Shown: piece by piece, positions 33,480 to 43,656 of the stretch
How the letters are laid out: every line of letters starts with the position of its first letter
How positions within the stretch are numbered: the stretch's first letter is position 1
From: Bacteroides neonati
GTDB taxonomy: Bacteria; Bacteroidota; Bacteroidia; Bacteroidales; Bacteroidaceae
Assembly: GCF_000499785.1 (NCBI RefSeq)
Contig: NZ_HG726025.1
Location: 1-64,000, forward strand
Direction: 5' to 3'
DNA: 64,000 bases
The notes under the pieces: generated by a model
Told to the model about the DNA's origin: nothing
The model's input: the letters and a program-made list of their open reading frames with translations, nothing else
Database searches by the model: none
Program-made: the position numbers and the translations under genes

Positions 33480-36400
33480 ATGTTAAATAAAATAATAAAA
33501 TTTTCTCTCAATAATCGTCTTGTTGTCCTTGTGTCAGCGGTGTTATTGATGATGGCGGGTGTTTATACCGCTACAAATATGGAAGTCGATGTTTTTCCCG
33601 ACTTGAATGCTCCGACGGTCGTGATAATGACCGAAGCTAAGGGCATGGCTCCCGAAGAGGTTGAACGCCTTGTTTCGTTTCCTGTGGAGACAGCAGTTAA
33701 CGGTGCAACGGATGTTCGTAGAGTCCGTTCCTCTTCTACTACCGGATTTTCTATTGTGTGGGTAGAATTTAATTGGGGAACAGATATTTATCGTGCTCGA
33801 CAGATTGTATCTGAAAAGTTAGCCGTAGTAAAGGATGCTTTGCCATCCAATGTTGGAAATCCAACATTAGGACCACAATCGTCAATTCTTGGGGAGCTAA
33901 TGTTTGTCTCTCTTACAGCTGACTCGACTTCGTTGCAAGAACTCCGAACAATTGCAGATTGGACTATTCGTCCTCGTGTTTTGGCTACTGGAGGTGTGGC
34001 TCAGGTCACAGTTATTGGTGGAGAAATTAAAGAATACCAAATACTTCTGAATCCTGAGAAGATGAAGCACTATGGCATTGGACTAAATGAAGTCTATAGT
34101 GTAGTGCAAAATATGAATCAGAATGTAGCTGGTGGTATATTATATGAATTTGGTAATGAATTTATCATAAGAGGTGTTCTTTCGACAAATAAAGTAGAAG
34201 CACTTGCTAAAGCTGCGATAAAAACGGTTGATGATGTTCCTGTTTTACTCGAAAATATTGCAGACGTGAAGATTGGCAACCGTACTCCTAAAATGGGCTT
34301 AGCTTCTTATCGTACTGAACCTGCTGTTTTGATAACTATCACTAAACAGCCGAACACAAGTACATTGGAACTTACCGAAAAAATGGATCAGACCCTTGCC
34401 GAACTACAGAAAACTCTTCCTGCCGATGTAAAGATGTCAACTGATATTTATAGACAGGCAAGATTTATTGAAAGTTCTATCGACAATGTACAAAAATCGC
34501 TCTATGAAGGTGGTATATTTGTTGTAATTGTTCTGTTTATCTTCCTAATGAATGTTCGTACTACAGTTATATCACTAGTGACTATCCCTCTGGCTTTGGT
34601 GACTTCAATCCTTGCTCTGGAATTTATGGGGCTGACTATTAATACGATGAGCTTAGGGGGTATGGCTATTGCTATTGGCTCTCTTGTGGATGATGCGATT
34701 GTGGATGTAGAAAATGTCTTTAAACGACTGCGAGAGAATAGGAATAAGCCTGAAAGTGAACGAAAAACGGTAATGACTGTTGTTTTTGAGGCTTCGAAAG
34801 AAGTTCGTATGCCTATTTTGAACTCAACTCTGATTATTATTGCCAGCTTTGTGCCCCTCTTCTTCCTTTCAGGTATGGAAGGACGTATGCTTGCACCGCT
34901 TGGAATTGCTTTTATTGTTGCTTTGTGTGCTTCTACTGTTGTAGCTCTAACTCTTACTCCTGTCTTGTGCAGCTATCTGTTGGGTAATCGTAAGAATGAA
35001 AACAAGTTGGAAAAGGAACCGTTTGTTGCTCGAAAACTGAAAGAGGTTTATTCAAAGGCTTTATCTTGGACGCTACACCACAAAACAGTGGTATTGTCAG
35101 TTACAGGAGCAATGCTAATAGGTTCAATTGTAATATTCTTTAGTTTAGGACGTAGCTTTTTACCTCCGTTCAATGAAGGATCGTTTACAGTAAGTGTCAA
35201 TACATTACCTGGAATTTCGCTTGAAGAATCTGATAAGATGGGTGGTATGGTTGAAAAGGCTTTACTTACAATCCCTGAGATTCAGACCGTAGGTCGAAAG
35301 ACTGGACGTGCTGAATTAGATGAGCACGCATTGGGTGTGAATGTGTCGGAGATAGAGGCTCCTTTCACTCTTGGAGAACGCTCGAAAGATGAGGTTCTGA
35401 TGGAGGTGCGTGAGAAAATGAAAGCTATTCCAGGTATAAGTGTGGAGGTTGGTGCGCCCATCACTCATCGTATTGATGCAATGCTGTCGGGGACAAGAGC
35501 AAATATTGCCATAAAATTATTTGGAACAGATCTTAACAAGATGTTCTCTATTGGCAACCAGATTAAAGGTGAAATACAAGGTATTGAAGGTATTGCCGAC
35601 TTAAATGTAGAACAACAAGTAGAACGTCCTCAATTGAAAATAGAGCCCAAACGTGAAGTGTTGGCTAAATATGGTATTTCATTACCGGAATTTGCTGAAA
35701 TTGTTAAGGTCATGCTTGCGGGGGAAGTTGTGTCACAAGTATATGAAGGAAATAAATCTTTTGACCTAACTTTAAAGGTGAACAATGAGAGTCGTGAGAC
35801 AACAGAAAGAATTAAAAATCTGATTGTTGATGCAAAGGGACGCAAAGTGCCTCTAAGCAATATCGCTGAAATTACCTCATCAGTTGGACCGAATACAATA
35901 AATCGAGAGAACGTAGCACGTAAGATTGTGATTTCAGCCAATGTCGCTGGTCGTGACCTTTTGGGTGTAGTGAATGATATCCAAAGGATTGTCGATGAAA
36001 AGATTGAACTGCCGGAAGGGTATCATATCGAGTATGGTGGACAATTTGAGAGTGAACAGGCTGCGTCACGCACGCTGCTTATAACGTCAATATTCTCGAT
36101 TCTTGTTATCTTTTTATTATTGTTCAATCAGTTCCGTAGCGTAACCCAGTCGATTGTTATTTTGCTTAATCTCCCATTGGCGCTTATTGGAGGCGTATTT
36201 GTTATATGGTTTACGGGAGGCGTAATCAGTATACCTGTCATCATTGGGTTTATCTCACTTTTTGGTATTGCCACACGTAATGGAATGTTGCTTATCTCTC
36301 GTTACAATGACCTACAAAGTGAAGGATTGTCCGCTTTTGAAAGTGTAATATACGGTTCAACAGACCGTCTGAATCCTATTCTTATGACAGCACTAACTTC

Positions 36401-36605
36401 TGGATTAGCACTTATTCCGCTGGCAATAGGCGGAGATTTGCCCGGTAACGAAATCCAAAGCCCTATGGCTATGGTCATATTAGGCGGGCTTTTCACTTCG
36501 ACACTACTTAACGGATTTATCATTCCGATTATGTATCTTATGACAAGTAAACGGATTGTCGAAGAGGTTATTAATGATGACGAAATAAAAGAATTACAAT
36601 CATGA
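33480..36605 (+). CDS. czcA: CzcA/CusA-type heavy-metal RND transporter
   Basis: The 1041-residue protein has twelve membrane helices and two large periplasmic loops. Motifs include FSLNNRLVVLVSAVLLMMAG at the start, VEVDVFPDLNAPTV-like EVDVFPDLNAPTVVIMTEA, GGMAIAIGSLVDDAIVDVEN (helix 4, with the Asp residues of the proton relay) and GTRANIAIKLFGTDL. It exports divalent or monovalent metal cations by proton antiport with its adaptor and channel. The substrate cannot be read from sequence alone; zinc, cobalt, cadmium or copper/silver are possible. Confidence 0.95.
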   Translation: MLNKIIKFSLNNRLVVLVSAVLLMMAGVYTATNMEVDVFPDLNAPTVVIMTEAKGMAPEEVERLVSFPVETAVNGATDVRRVRSSSTTGFSIVWVEFNWGTDIYRARQIVSEKLAVVKDALPSNVGNPTLGPQSSILGELMFVSLTADSTSLQELRTIADWTIRPRVLATGGVAQVTVIGGEIKEYQILLNPEKMKHYGIGLNEVYSVVQNMNQNVAGGILYEFGNEFIIRGVLSTNKVEALAKAAIKTVDDVPVLLENIADVKIGNRTPKMGLASYRTEPAVLITITKQPNTSTLELTEKMDQTLAELQKTLPADVKMSTDIYRQARFIESSIDNVQKSLYEGGIFVVIVLFIFLMNVRTTVISLVTIPLALVTSILALEFMGLTINTMSLGGMAIAIGSLVDDAIVDVENVFKRLRENRNKPESERKTVMTVVFEASKEVRMPILNSTLIIIASFVPLFFLSGMEGRMLAPLGIAFIVALCASTVVALTLTPVLCSYLLGNRKNENKLEKEPFVARKLKEVYSKALSWTLHHKTVVLSVTGAMLIGSIVIFFSLGRSFLPPFNEGSFTVSVNTLPGISLEESDKMGGMVEKALLTIPEIQTVGRKTGRAELDEHALGVNVSEIEAPFTLGERSKDEVLMEVREKMKAIPGISVEVGAPITHRIDAMLSGTRANIAIKLFGTDLNKMFSIGNQIKGEIQGIEGIADLNVEQQVERPQLKIEPKREVLAKYGISLPEFAEIVKVMLAGEVVSQVYEGNKSFDLTLKVNNESRETTERIKNLIVDAKGRKVPLSNIAEITSSVGPNTINRENVARKIVISANVAGRDLLGVVNDIQRIVDEKIELPEGYHIEYGGQFESEQAASRTLLITSIFSILVIFLLLFNQFRSVTQSIVILLNLPLALIGGVFVIWFTGGVISIPVIIGFISLFGIATRNGMLLISRYNDLQSEGLSAFESVIYGSTDRLNPILMTALTSGLALIPLAIGGDLPGNEIQSPMAMVILGGLFTSTLLNGFIIPIMYLMTSKRIVEEVINDDEIKELQS

Positions 36606-37780
36606 AAAAGTTAATAGTAAGTATAATGGTAATTGTAGCAACAAGTTCACTTTTTGCTCAAAACAATATAAATGATGTATTGAATGCCATTGAGCAGAAC
36701 AATACAACGCTCAAGGCACTACGTGAAACGTCTGATGCGAAGAAGCTAGAGAATCGAACAGGTATATTTTTGTCTAATCCAGAGATAGGTTTTAACTATC
36801 TCTGGGGTAACCCATCTTCCGTCGGTAATCGTCAAGATATAAGTATCAAACAGAACTTTGACATTCCAACCATATCAGGATTAAAAAGCAAAGTTGCAAA
36901 TCAAAAAAATGAGTTAGTGGAGTGGCAATACAAAGCTGACAGGATGAATGTTTTACTGGAAGCCAAATTGTACTGTCTGGATCTAATTTACTACAATGCG
37001 TTACTTAAAGAACTTGCAGTACGCTTAAATTATGCAGAAACAATTGCAGCAGGACAAAAAGAACGATTAGATAGAGGCGAGGGCAATGTCTTGGAATATA
37101 ACAATGTCCAATTAAATTTATCGTCCATCAAAGGAGAAGTTTCACGTGTTAGAACCGAACGTAATGCGATTGTTGCTCAGTTGAGCAGACTCAATGGGGG
37201 TGTAGAATTGGCATTAGGTGATTCTGGATATGAGCAAATAAAACTGCCTATCAACTTCAATGATTGGTTTGCTGTTGCTGAAGAAAAAAACCCTGTGTTA
37301 TCTTATGTAAAGCAAGAAATTGAATTAAGCAAGAAACAGGTTTCGTTGAGTAAGTCAATGGGACTTCCTACATTCTCAGCTGGATATATGAGCGAAAATG
37401 TAGTAGGGCAACGCTATCAGGGTGTTTCCGTTGGTATCTCTATTCCATTGTGGGAAAACAAGAATCGAATTAAACAGTCTAAAGCCACAGTTAGAGCTGC
37501 AGAGTCACGACAAGTAGATACAAAACAGCAATTCTACAGTCAGCTTGAAATTTTATATCAACGAACGTTGGGACTGCAAGAAACGGCAACAACCTATCGT
37601 GTTTCTTTGTCAAATGCTAATAACAGCCAACTGCTCCAGAAGGCTCTTGATGCAGGACAAATCTCTATTTTGGACTACATTATTGAGATGGGATTGTATT
37701 ACAATACCATTAATCAAACTTTAGAGGCAGAACGAGATTACCAAAAGGCATTTGCAGAATTATCAGCAGTAGAGTTATAA
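36602..37780 (+). CDS. czcC: TolC/CzcC-type outer-membrane efflux channel
   Basis: The gene overlaps the RND pump gene by 4 bases. The 392-residue protein has a signal peptide (SIMVIVATSSLFAQ) and two repeats of the outer-membrane efflux fold with long coiled helices (NQKNELVEWQYKADRMNVLL; AESRQVDTKQQFYSQLEILY). VSVGISIPLWENKNRIKQSK is typical of CzcC-like members. It forms the trimeric exit duct. Confidence 0.92.
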   Translation: MKKLIVSIMVIVATSSLFAQNNINDVLNAIEQNNTTLKALRETSDAKKLENRTGIFLSNPEIGFNYLWGNPSSVGNRQDISIKQNFDIPTISGLKSKVANQKNELVEWQYKADRMNVLLEAKLYCLDLIYYNALLKELAVRLNYAETIAAGQKERLDRGEGNVLEYNNVQLNLSSIKGEVSRVRTERNAIVAQLSRLNGGVELALGDSGYEQIKLPINFNDWFAVAEEKNPVLSYVKQEIELSKKQVSLSKSMGLPTFSAGYMSENVVGQRYQGVSVGISIPLWENKNRIKQSKATVRAAESRQVDTKQQFYSQLEILYQRTLGLQETATTYRVSLSNANNSQLLQKALDAGQISILDYIIEMGLYYNTINQTLEAERDYQKAFAELSAVEL

Positions 37781-38034
37781 TGAAACGTAGAGATAGAAGA
37801 GTCTTGAGTAAGAAAAAAAATGACATCTTAAAAATGACAAAAAAGCCGCCTCGCTTTATTGTAATAATAAGTATTACAATTGGATTGATTGCAGGTTTTG
37901 TCTTTTGGTATTTTTTATCAAGGTGTGGAGAGTCAGGATGCACTCTTTCATATTACATTCTTTTTATAGAAATGGTTTGTTCTACCGCCTTTTTTTTAGC
38001 TCTTCCATATATAATGTATGCTGATAATGAGTAG
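37780..38034 (+). CDS. Small DUF6132-like membrane protein
   Basis: The start overlaps the stop of the channel gene (TAATG). The 84-residue protein has a basic N-terminus and two membrane helices (FIVIISITIGLIAGFVFWYF and ILFIEMVCSTAFFLALPYI). RCGESGCTLSYY sits between them, which resembles the 'C..G.C' loop of DUF6132 proteins. Translation is likely coupled to the pump genes. A role in metal handling is inferred from position only. Confidence 0.7.
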   Translation: MKRRDRRVLSKKKNDILKMTKKPPRFIVIISITIGLIAGFVFWYFLSRCGESGCTLSYYILFIEMVCSTAFFLALPYIMYADNE

Positions 38035-38093
38035 AATTGATGTTTTATACAGAAAACTTGACTTACATACAATAAACAAATAAAAATAGAAAA

Positions 38094-38474
38094 ATGAAAA
38101 TTATAGTAAATGTTTTATTCGTCGTTGCAATAGCATTATTTGCTGTTTCCTGTAATAAAAACGATGTGACTTCATTGGAAAAGGCTAAATCCGATGTGGA
38201 ATTAAGAGCTCAACAGCTTGGTTTTGAAAATGTTCTGGTGTATCAAACGAAAGTGTCGGAGTTGTGTGTAGCCGGAGATCACTCAAATTGTGATATTTTG
38301 AATGATGACACACACCAACCTTGTGCCTATGCGGAACATTCAGGAACTAAGCATGATGGAGCTCATCATAATGGAACAAATCATGGCAAACATGATGGTT
38401 CAGGGCATACGCATGGATCTCACAGTAATGAGGGTTGCACAGGTGATAATCAAAATAACAGTCACCATAAATAA
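38094..38474 (+). CDS. His-rich metal-binding lipoprotein
   Basis: The 126-residue protein has a lipobox (IALFAVSCNKN) and a helical segment (SLEKAKSDVELRAQQLGFEN). The second half is dominated by His, Gly and Asn (HDGAHHNGTNHGKHDGSGHT). Such tails bind zinc, nickel or copper in the periplasm. It ends the efflux operon and is followed by a strong terminator, so it may buffer or deliver metal to the CzcCBA pump. Confidence 0.75.
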   Translation: MKIIVNVLFVVAIALFAVSCNKNDVTSLEKAKSDVELRAQQLGFENVLVYQTKVSELCVAGDHSNCDILNDDTHQPCAYAEHSGTKHDGAHHNGTNHGKHDGSGHTHGSHSNEGCTGDNQNNSHHK

Positions 38475-38490
38475 TTATTTTCAGATAAAA

Positions 38491-38524
38491 TATATGGGAA
38501 GGGGTATTATCTCCTTCCCATATA
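38491..38524 (+). terminator. Terminator of the metal efflux operon
   Basis: TATATGGGAAGG pairs perfectly with CCTTCCCATATA around a 10-base loop, 17 bases after the lipoprotein stop. The following 130 bases hold no gene. Confidence 0.85.
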
Positions 38525-38658
38525 CAATAATTTAAACAAAAAAAGATGAGCTTAAAATTTGAATCTAATTCTACTTTACCATAATAAAAAGAGCTTGTTC
38601 TTATTGTTTATTAGTATCTTTAAATATTACTAATCAGAGTTTTGTTCATATTTACAAT

Positions 38659-39995
38659 GATGCAGAAACGAACAAGAAAAAATATATTTCTTCTTTATCA
38701 ATTAGTCCACTATCCATCATTGAAGAGCTCAACACGCTGATACATAGCGTGCATTTCAATCTATTTCACGTATGCAGAAAAGCTGTACACAGGTTGCCAT
38801 TGAGTATCTTTCCGGGCTTATCAAGTGTGAAAAAGGACATAAAAACATGGAATAAATGATTAAAAATATACACAATTCAGATTACGAACGTTATATTCAC
38901 TTCTTATCTGTTGGCTCTTGGAGTTATAGCAATGTTAACAACGCAACTCTCAAGGATGCTGATCAGTCTTTACGCACTCAAAAAAAGATTAGCGGTAAAC
39001 CGACCGGTTTAATTCTTGATGAAACTTCTCATTTGAAGAAAGATAATAAGTCAGTAGGAGTTAAACAACAGTATGCTGGTGTGAGTGGTAAGGTTGATAA
39101 TTATCAAGTTTCCGTTCATACTTCTTTGAGCAATGATAGTTTTTGCGCATTGGTTGACACCTCTCTTTTTTTGCCTCAAGAATGGGCGCAGAATTCGCAA
39201 CGCTGCAAAGCAGCGGGTATTCCCACTACGAATCAGAAATATCAAACAAAACCCGAATTAGCTTTAGCACTTGTTAAAAACGCAATCGCTCAGGGTGTCG
39301 ATTTTGGTTTTGTAGGCGGCGGCTTGTACGGTCACAATGCAGAATTAGCCAGAGCACTTGATCAACTTCCGGGTATATTGTACGTGCTTGACGCACATAA
39401 GGATGAGCTTGTTTTCTTAGAGGAACCGAGCTTTAGTATCCCACCTGAAAAAGGTTCTAAAGGAAGAACCCCTATGGTAAGGCAGCCAAATATCACTCCC
39501 ATTCTGCTTCAAGAGTATGTTAGTAGCTTATCCGACAACAATTTCACCGTAGAGAAGGTTCTTAAAATAGCCGAAGAGTGGAAACAGATGCAAGTGCATA
39601 CCGTAACAATTTGGCACTGGGATGGGAAAGAAGAAAAAGCGCAGAAAAGAACCTTGATAACAACTCGGGGGGAGAAGCTAAAATTCTCTTTCAGCAACGA
39701 GACAAGAGAGACTTACTCCAATAAGGAGTGGGCATACTTTCAATGTAGCAGATATTGGGTGGAGAGATGTTTTGATGATTGCAAAAACGAACTGGGTATG
39801 TCAGGGTATCAAGTCACAGGCTGGCTGACTTGGCAACGCCATATGACACTAGTGATGATGGCAAGCTTATATATGCTGAGAATGAAAATTAAAGCACGGG
39901 GTCAACTACCGATTTTAAGCGTAAGAGATGCAAGACTATTAATGATAGCAACCCTCTTTGGAACTAGGGTGTTCAATTGGATGTACCCCTATTAA
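38659..39995 (+). pseudogene. Decayed IS701-family transposase
   Basis: The longest intact piece (38856-39995, 379 residues) shows DDE features: LILDETSHLKKDNKSVGVKQ, FGFVGGGLYGHN and YWVERCFDDCKNELGMSGYQ. The family's N-terminal part lies upstream in pieces: LSIIEELNTLIHSVHFNLF in one frame (about 38700-38765), then MQKSCTQVAIEYLSGLIKCE in the frame of the main piece, stopped by a TAA immediately before the ATG at 38856. One frameshift and one nonsense codon therefore inactivate it. Terminal inverted repeats were not found. Confidence 0.8.
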
Positions 39996-40096
39996 CTCAA
40001 GTAAGCCAACATTTTGAGTTTCAGCGCCTATGTCATTATAGAACTTGATGATTTCTTCTTCAGTCCTTTCCCAATCGTTAGTCAAAATGCAGCGGT

Positions 40097-40361
40097 ATGT
40101 GTACTCTCCTTGAAATAGATTTTGGTGTGAATTCTATCAAGTTTTACAATAGCTTCATTTCAGATGAAGTATGTTATCAGTACCCGTCTTCCATAAAATG
40201 GGAGGATGATACTTTACTTATGCAAGAAATGCGGCAATCCCCATTATTGCACAGGAAGATTGCCTTATTCCAGACGTTGCAGCAGGTGTAAATATGATGA
40301 AAGCCCAACCTCTGATACGATGTTCGATTTTTGTCGACATATGCACAAGAACCTTTATTGA
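40097..40361 (+). pseudogene. Remnant of an IS1595-family transposase (N-terminal zinc ribbon)
   Basis: FISDEVCYQYPSSIKWED in one frame and LCKKCGNPHYCTGRLPYSRR, CSRCKYDESPTSDTMFDFCR in the next match the start of ISXO2/IS1595 transposases, where a CxxC...CxxC ribbon precedes the catalytic domain. The sequence then ends at a stop. The catalytic part is missing. Together with the IS701 remnant and the IS982 element, it shows this stretch is an insertion hot spot. Confidence 0.7.
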
Positions 40362-40407
40362 TTGTTGGGCAGCACTAATATAAGTGGATCTTGTGATATA
40401 GCCAAAT

Positions 40408-40432
40408 CTTGAGGATGTTATTCATCCTCAAG
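40408..40432. terminator. Perfect 10-bp hairpin, possible terminator
   Basis: CTTGAGGATG-TTATT-CATCCTCAAG lies 59 bases before the Fur-family gene. It has only a short T-rich 3' flank, so it may instead be an operator or part of a decayed IS end. Confidence 0.5.
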
Positions 40433-40490
40433 TGTTTGGATTAAATAAAAAAAACAGTTACGGATTTAAAGTAAAACTAAGACCAATAAA

Positions 40491-40925
40491 ATGGAAACAA
40501 ATAGATATTCTGAGCGATTAGAAAAACATGGCATCAATCCAACAGCCATAAGAATATTGGTACTCAAATCAATATCTGGTAAAAAGGAAATTTTCAGCCT
40601 ATTGGATTTGGAAGCTGAATTGGAGACTATTGATAAATCCACATTATTTAGAACCTTGGTGTTATTTCAACAGAACAAAGTAGTTCATAGTATTGATGAT
40701 GGTTCAGGTTCTCTAAAATACTCAGTTTGTGATGAAGAGTGTGATTGTACTCGTGAATGGCTGCATGTGCATTTTTATTGTACTAAATGTAAACGGGCTT
40801 ATTGTTTGAGAGATATTCCTATACCTTCTGTTGATTTACCTGCGGAATATGTCACAGACAGTATAAACTATGTAATTAAAGGTCAATGTCCTGGGTGCTC
40901 TAACTTTGCAAACAAGTTGCAATGA
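40491..40925 (+). CDS. Fur-family metalloregulator
   Basis: The 144-residue protein has the Fur fold: a winged helix (SERLEKHGINPTAIRILVLK; IDKSTLFRTLVLFQQNKVVH) and a metal-binding dimer domain (WLHVHFYCTKCKRAYCL with His and Cys ligands, and GQCPGC near the end as the structural Cys pair). It probably senses zinc, cadmium or iron. The dyad upstream of the efflux operon (29859-29871) is a candidate target. It begins the unit that includes the porin-like gene and the P-type ATPase. Confidence 0.88.
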   Translation: METNRYSERLEKHGINPTAIRILVLKSISGKKEIFSLLDLEAELETIDKSTLFRTLVLFQQNKVVHSIDDGSGSLKYSVCDEECDCTREWLHVHFYCTKCKRAYCLRDIPIPSVDLPAEYVTDSINYVIKGQCPGCSNFANKLQ

Positions 40926-40972
40926 ATATGTCATACCTTTGCTCAAAATAATTAATATCTAAATATTGAATC

Positions 40973-41635
40973 ATGAGAAAAGGTGTGTCCTTAGTGAAAT
41001 TGAGTACGGTAGTTGTTATGCTATTCATCTCAAATAAAAGTTTTGCACAAGAATGTGGTCCGAATTGTCCAGCATGTTCTGGTGGAGCGAGTGGTAGTCT
41101 TATCTCACAGAATAATTTGGTAATTTCAGCATTAGGAATGCCAACTTCTGATGATGAGTATGCTGTTGTTAATGTTCGATATGGTATTTTTAAATGGTTG
41201 GATGCAGGTGTTGGTTACGGTTTCAAAGCAAAAAAACCGATATGGAGTTTACGTGTTCAGCCTTTAGCTGAGAAAGCGGGCAAATGGCATCCGGGTATAA
41301 TCGTAGGAACAGGGAGTGTGCGTACGGGAGGGACTGACCAATCCGTTTACGCAATGGCAACCAAGACCTTTGAAATTAGCGAAAAATTTGCATTGCAAGG
41401 TTATGTGGGGGCAGCCTCCATATTTAAAGATTTCAATAAGCCTTTTTTCCTATCCGGAGCATCAGCCATTCTATTTGAAAAGTTCACAGTCTTTGGTTCT
41501 TATGATGGAAAGAATTTTCATGAAGGATTCTCATGGATAACAACAGACAATTTGACTCTTTCTGCCTTATTGATAGAAACTCGTTATCCTGCTTTATCTG
41601 TCAGTTACAGATTCGATTTGGGCAAAAGAAAATAA
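40973..41635 (+). CDS. Outer-membrane-like protein with CxxC head
   Basis: The 220-residue protein has a signal peptide (VVVMLFISNKSFAQ) and a mature N-terminus ECGPNCPACSGGASGSLIS with three cysteines. It continues with alternating beta strands ending SVSYRFDLGKRK, where aromatic residues near the end suggest a beta barrel. No named family is recognised. It lies between a Fur-type regulator and a metal ATPase, so an outer-membrane metal role is inferred. Confidence 0.6.
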   Translation: MRKGVSLVKLSTVVVMLFISNKSFAQECGPNCPACSGGASGSLISQNNLVISALGMPTSDDEYAVVNVRYGIFKWLDAGVGYGFKAKKPIWSLRVQPLAEKAGKWHPGIIVGTGSVRTGGTDQSVYAMATKTFEISEKFALQGYVGAASIFKDFNKPFFLSGASAILFEKFTVFGSYDGKNFHEGFSWITTDNLTLSALLIETRYPALSVSYRFDLGKRK

Positions 41636-41679
41636 AAGAGCATATCAATAGTAATATATAGTTTAATAAATAATTAGTT

Positions 41680-43632
41680 ATGAGTAATTGTAATAATTGT
41701 AGCTGTGGCACAAGTATCACAAATAAAAACAAAGAAAACTCAACGAAGAAATCATATTTTCGTGCGGGAATATCCTTTACCTTACTGATGTCGGGTATTG
41801 CTTTTTCCATGTTCGATATAATCTTCTTTGAAAATCAATGGGTGCGACTTGCATGGTATCTTTTAGCTTACATTCCTGTCGGCATTCCTGTTATATTAGA
41901 AGCATGGAAGAGTATGCTCAAAAAGGATGTATTTAGTGAATATACTCTAATGAGCATTGCAACTGTCGGAGCATTCGTTATTGGTGAATACCCTGAAGGA
42001 GTTGCCGTAATGTTATTCTATGCGGTCGGTGAGCTTTTTCAAGACAGCGCCGTAAATCGTGCCAAAAGAAATATCAGCGCATTACTTGATGTCCGCCCCG
42101 AAACGGCAACAGTAGTAAAAGGTGATTTACTAGAAACAGTTTCCCCCGAAGATGTAAACATTGACGATGTTGTGGAAGTAAAAGTCGGCGGCAGAGTTCC
42201 ACTTGACGGTGTTTTACAAAACGAATTAGCCTCCTTCAATACCGCTGCACTCACAGGAGAGAGTGTGCCCCGAACAATTCGCAAAGGTGAAGAAGTTCTA
42301 GCTGGAATGATTGCTACCGACAACGTTTCAAGAATTGTTGTCACCAAACCTTTTGGACAAAGTGCTTTAGCTCGTATTCTTGACCTTGTGCAAAATGCTA
42401 CAGAGAAAAAAGCTCCTGCCGAACAGTTTATCCGGAAATTTGCTCGCGTTTACACGCCGATAGTAGTAGGATTGGCTGCATTAATCATCCTCCTACCGTG
42501 GCTCTATTCATTTATTTCTCCTGAATTTGTATTTACATTTAACGATTGGGTATATCGTGCTTTAGTATTCTTGGTTATATCGTGTCCTTGTGCATTGGTA
42601 ATAAGTATTCCTCTCGGATACTTCGGAGGTATAGGAGCCGCTTCACGACACGGGATTTTATTTAAAGGAAGTAACTACTTGGAAGCCATAACGAAAGTAA
42701 ATACAGTTGTTATGGATAAAACGGGAACATTGACACAAGGAATTTTCAATGTTCAAAAGATTTCTACTATCGGTGATATTACAGAAAATGAACTACTGAA
42801 AATTGTGGCATCAGTTGAAACCCAAAGTACACATCCTATTGCAAAGGCTGTTGTAGAATATGCAAATCAGCAAAAAGTAAATCTTGATAAAACTAAGAAT
42901 GTAATAGAGATTGCAGGTCACGGTTTGGAAGCTACTGTTGCTTCAAAGAAAGTATTAGTAGGAAATACAAAACTCCTAACTAAAAATCAAATCGAGTTTC
43001 CGGCAGAAATCGCATCAATTCCCGAAACGATAGTTGTTTGTGCCGTTAATGGTGCTTATGCAGGATACATCCTTGTTGCAGATGCCCCAAAAGAAGATGC
43101 GAAAAAAGCTGTGGATTCACTCAAAGAGTTAGGCGTAAAAAACATTGTCATGTTGTCTGGTGACAAGCAGGCAATCGTATCGAAATTGGCTTCGGAGCTT
43201 AACATTACACAGGCTTTCGGCGACTTACTACCTGAAGGGAAAGTAGAACATGTCGAAAAGCTCAAAATCGATCCAACCAATAATATAGCCTTTGTTGGTG
43301 ATGGTATTAATGATGCACCTGTATTGGCAATGAGTGATGTAGGTATAGCAATGGGAGGATTGGGCAGTGATGTTGCTATTGAAACAGCCGATGTAATATT
43401 GCAAACTGATCAACCAAGCCGTATTGCCACAGCTATTAAAATCGGACAATTTACGCGTCGTATTGTTATACAAAACATAAGTTTAGCTTTTGGAGTGAAA
43501 TTAATAGTGTTAATATTAGGTGCTGGAGGTATTGCGACCCTATGGGAAGCCGTTTTTGCAGATGTGGGAGTCGCTTTAGTTGCCATTTTTAATGCAACAA
43601 GAATACTGAATAAGAAGGATTTATTGACATAA
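41680..43632 (+). CDS. Cd/Zn/Pb-type P1B ATPase (CadA/ZntA-like)
   Basis: The 650-residue pump has the CPCALVI membrane motif near residue 303, DKTGTLTQG (phosphorylated Asp near 346), TGES in the actuator domain and GDGINDAP near 540. The CPC type and the absence of Cu-specific motifs point to Zn, Cd or Pb export from the cytoplasm. A typical HMA domain is missing; instead the N-terminus is short and Cys-rich (SNCNNCSCGTS). It completes the metal cargo with CzcCBA. Confidence 0.92.
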   Translation: MSNCNNCSCGTSITNKNKENSTKKSYFRAGISFTLLMSGIAFSMFDIIFFENQWVRLAWYLLAYIPVGIPVILEAWKSMLKKDVFSEYTLMSIATVGAFVIGEYPEGVAVMLFYAVGELFQDSAVNRAKRNISALLDVRPETATVVKGDLLETVSPEDVNIDDVVEVKVGGRVPLDGVLQNELASFNTAALTGESVPRTIRKGEEVLAGMIATDNVSRIVVTKPFGQSALARILDLVQNATEKKAPAEQFIRKFARVYTPIVVGLAALIILLPWLYSFISPEFVFTFNDWVYRALVFLVISCPCALVISIPLGYFGGIGAASRHGILFKGSNYLEAITKVNTVVMDKTGTLTQGIFNVQKISTIGDITENELLKIVASVETQSTHPIAKAVVEYANQQKVNLDKTKNVIEIAGHGLEATVASKKVLVGNTKLLTKNQIEFPAEIASIPETIVVCAVNGAYAGYILVADAPKEDAKKAVDSLKELGVKNIVMLSGDKQAIVSKLASELNITQAFGDLLPEGKVEHVEKLKIDPTNNIAFVGDGINDAPVLAMSDVGIAMGGLGSDVAIETADVILQTDQPSRIATAIKIGQFTRRIVIQNISLAFGVKLIVLILGAGGIATLWEAVFADVGVALVAIFNATRILNKKDLLT

Positions 43633-43656
43633 TCACATTATTATCAATTTAAAATT

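Noticed and set aside
38302..38535. Met-rich open frame inside the His-rich lipoprotein gene
   Set aside because: It is the +1 frame of His-rich codons (CAT/ATG pattern) and has no start context.
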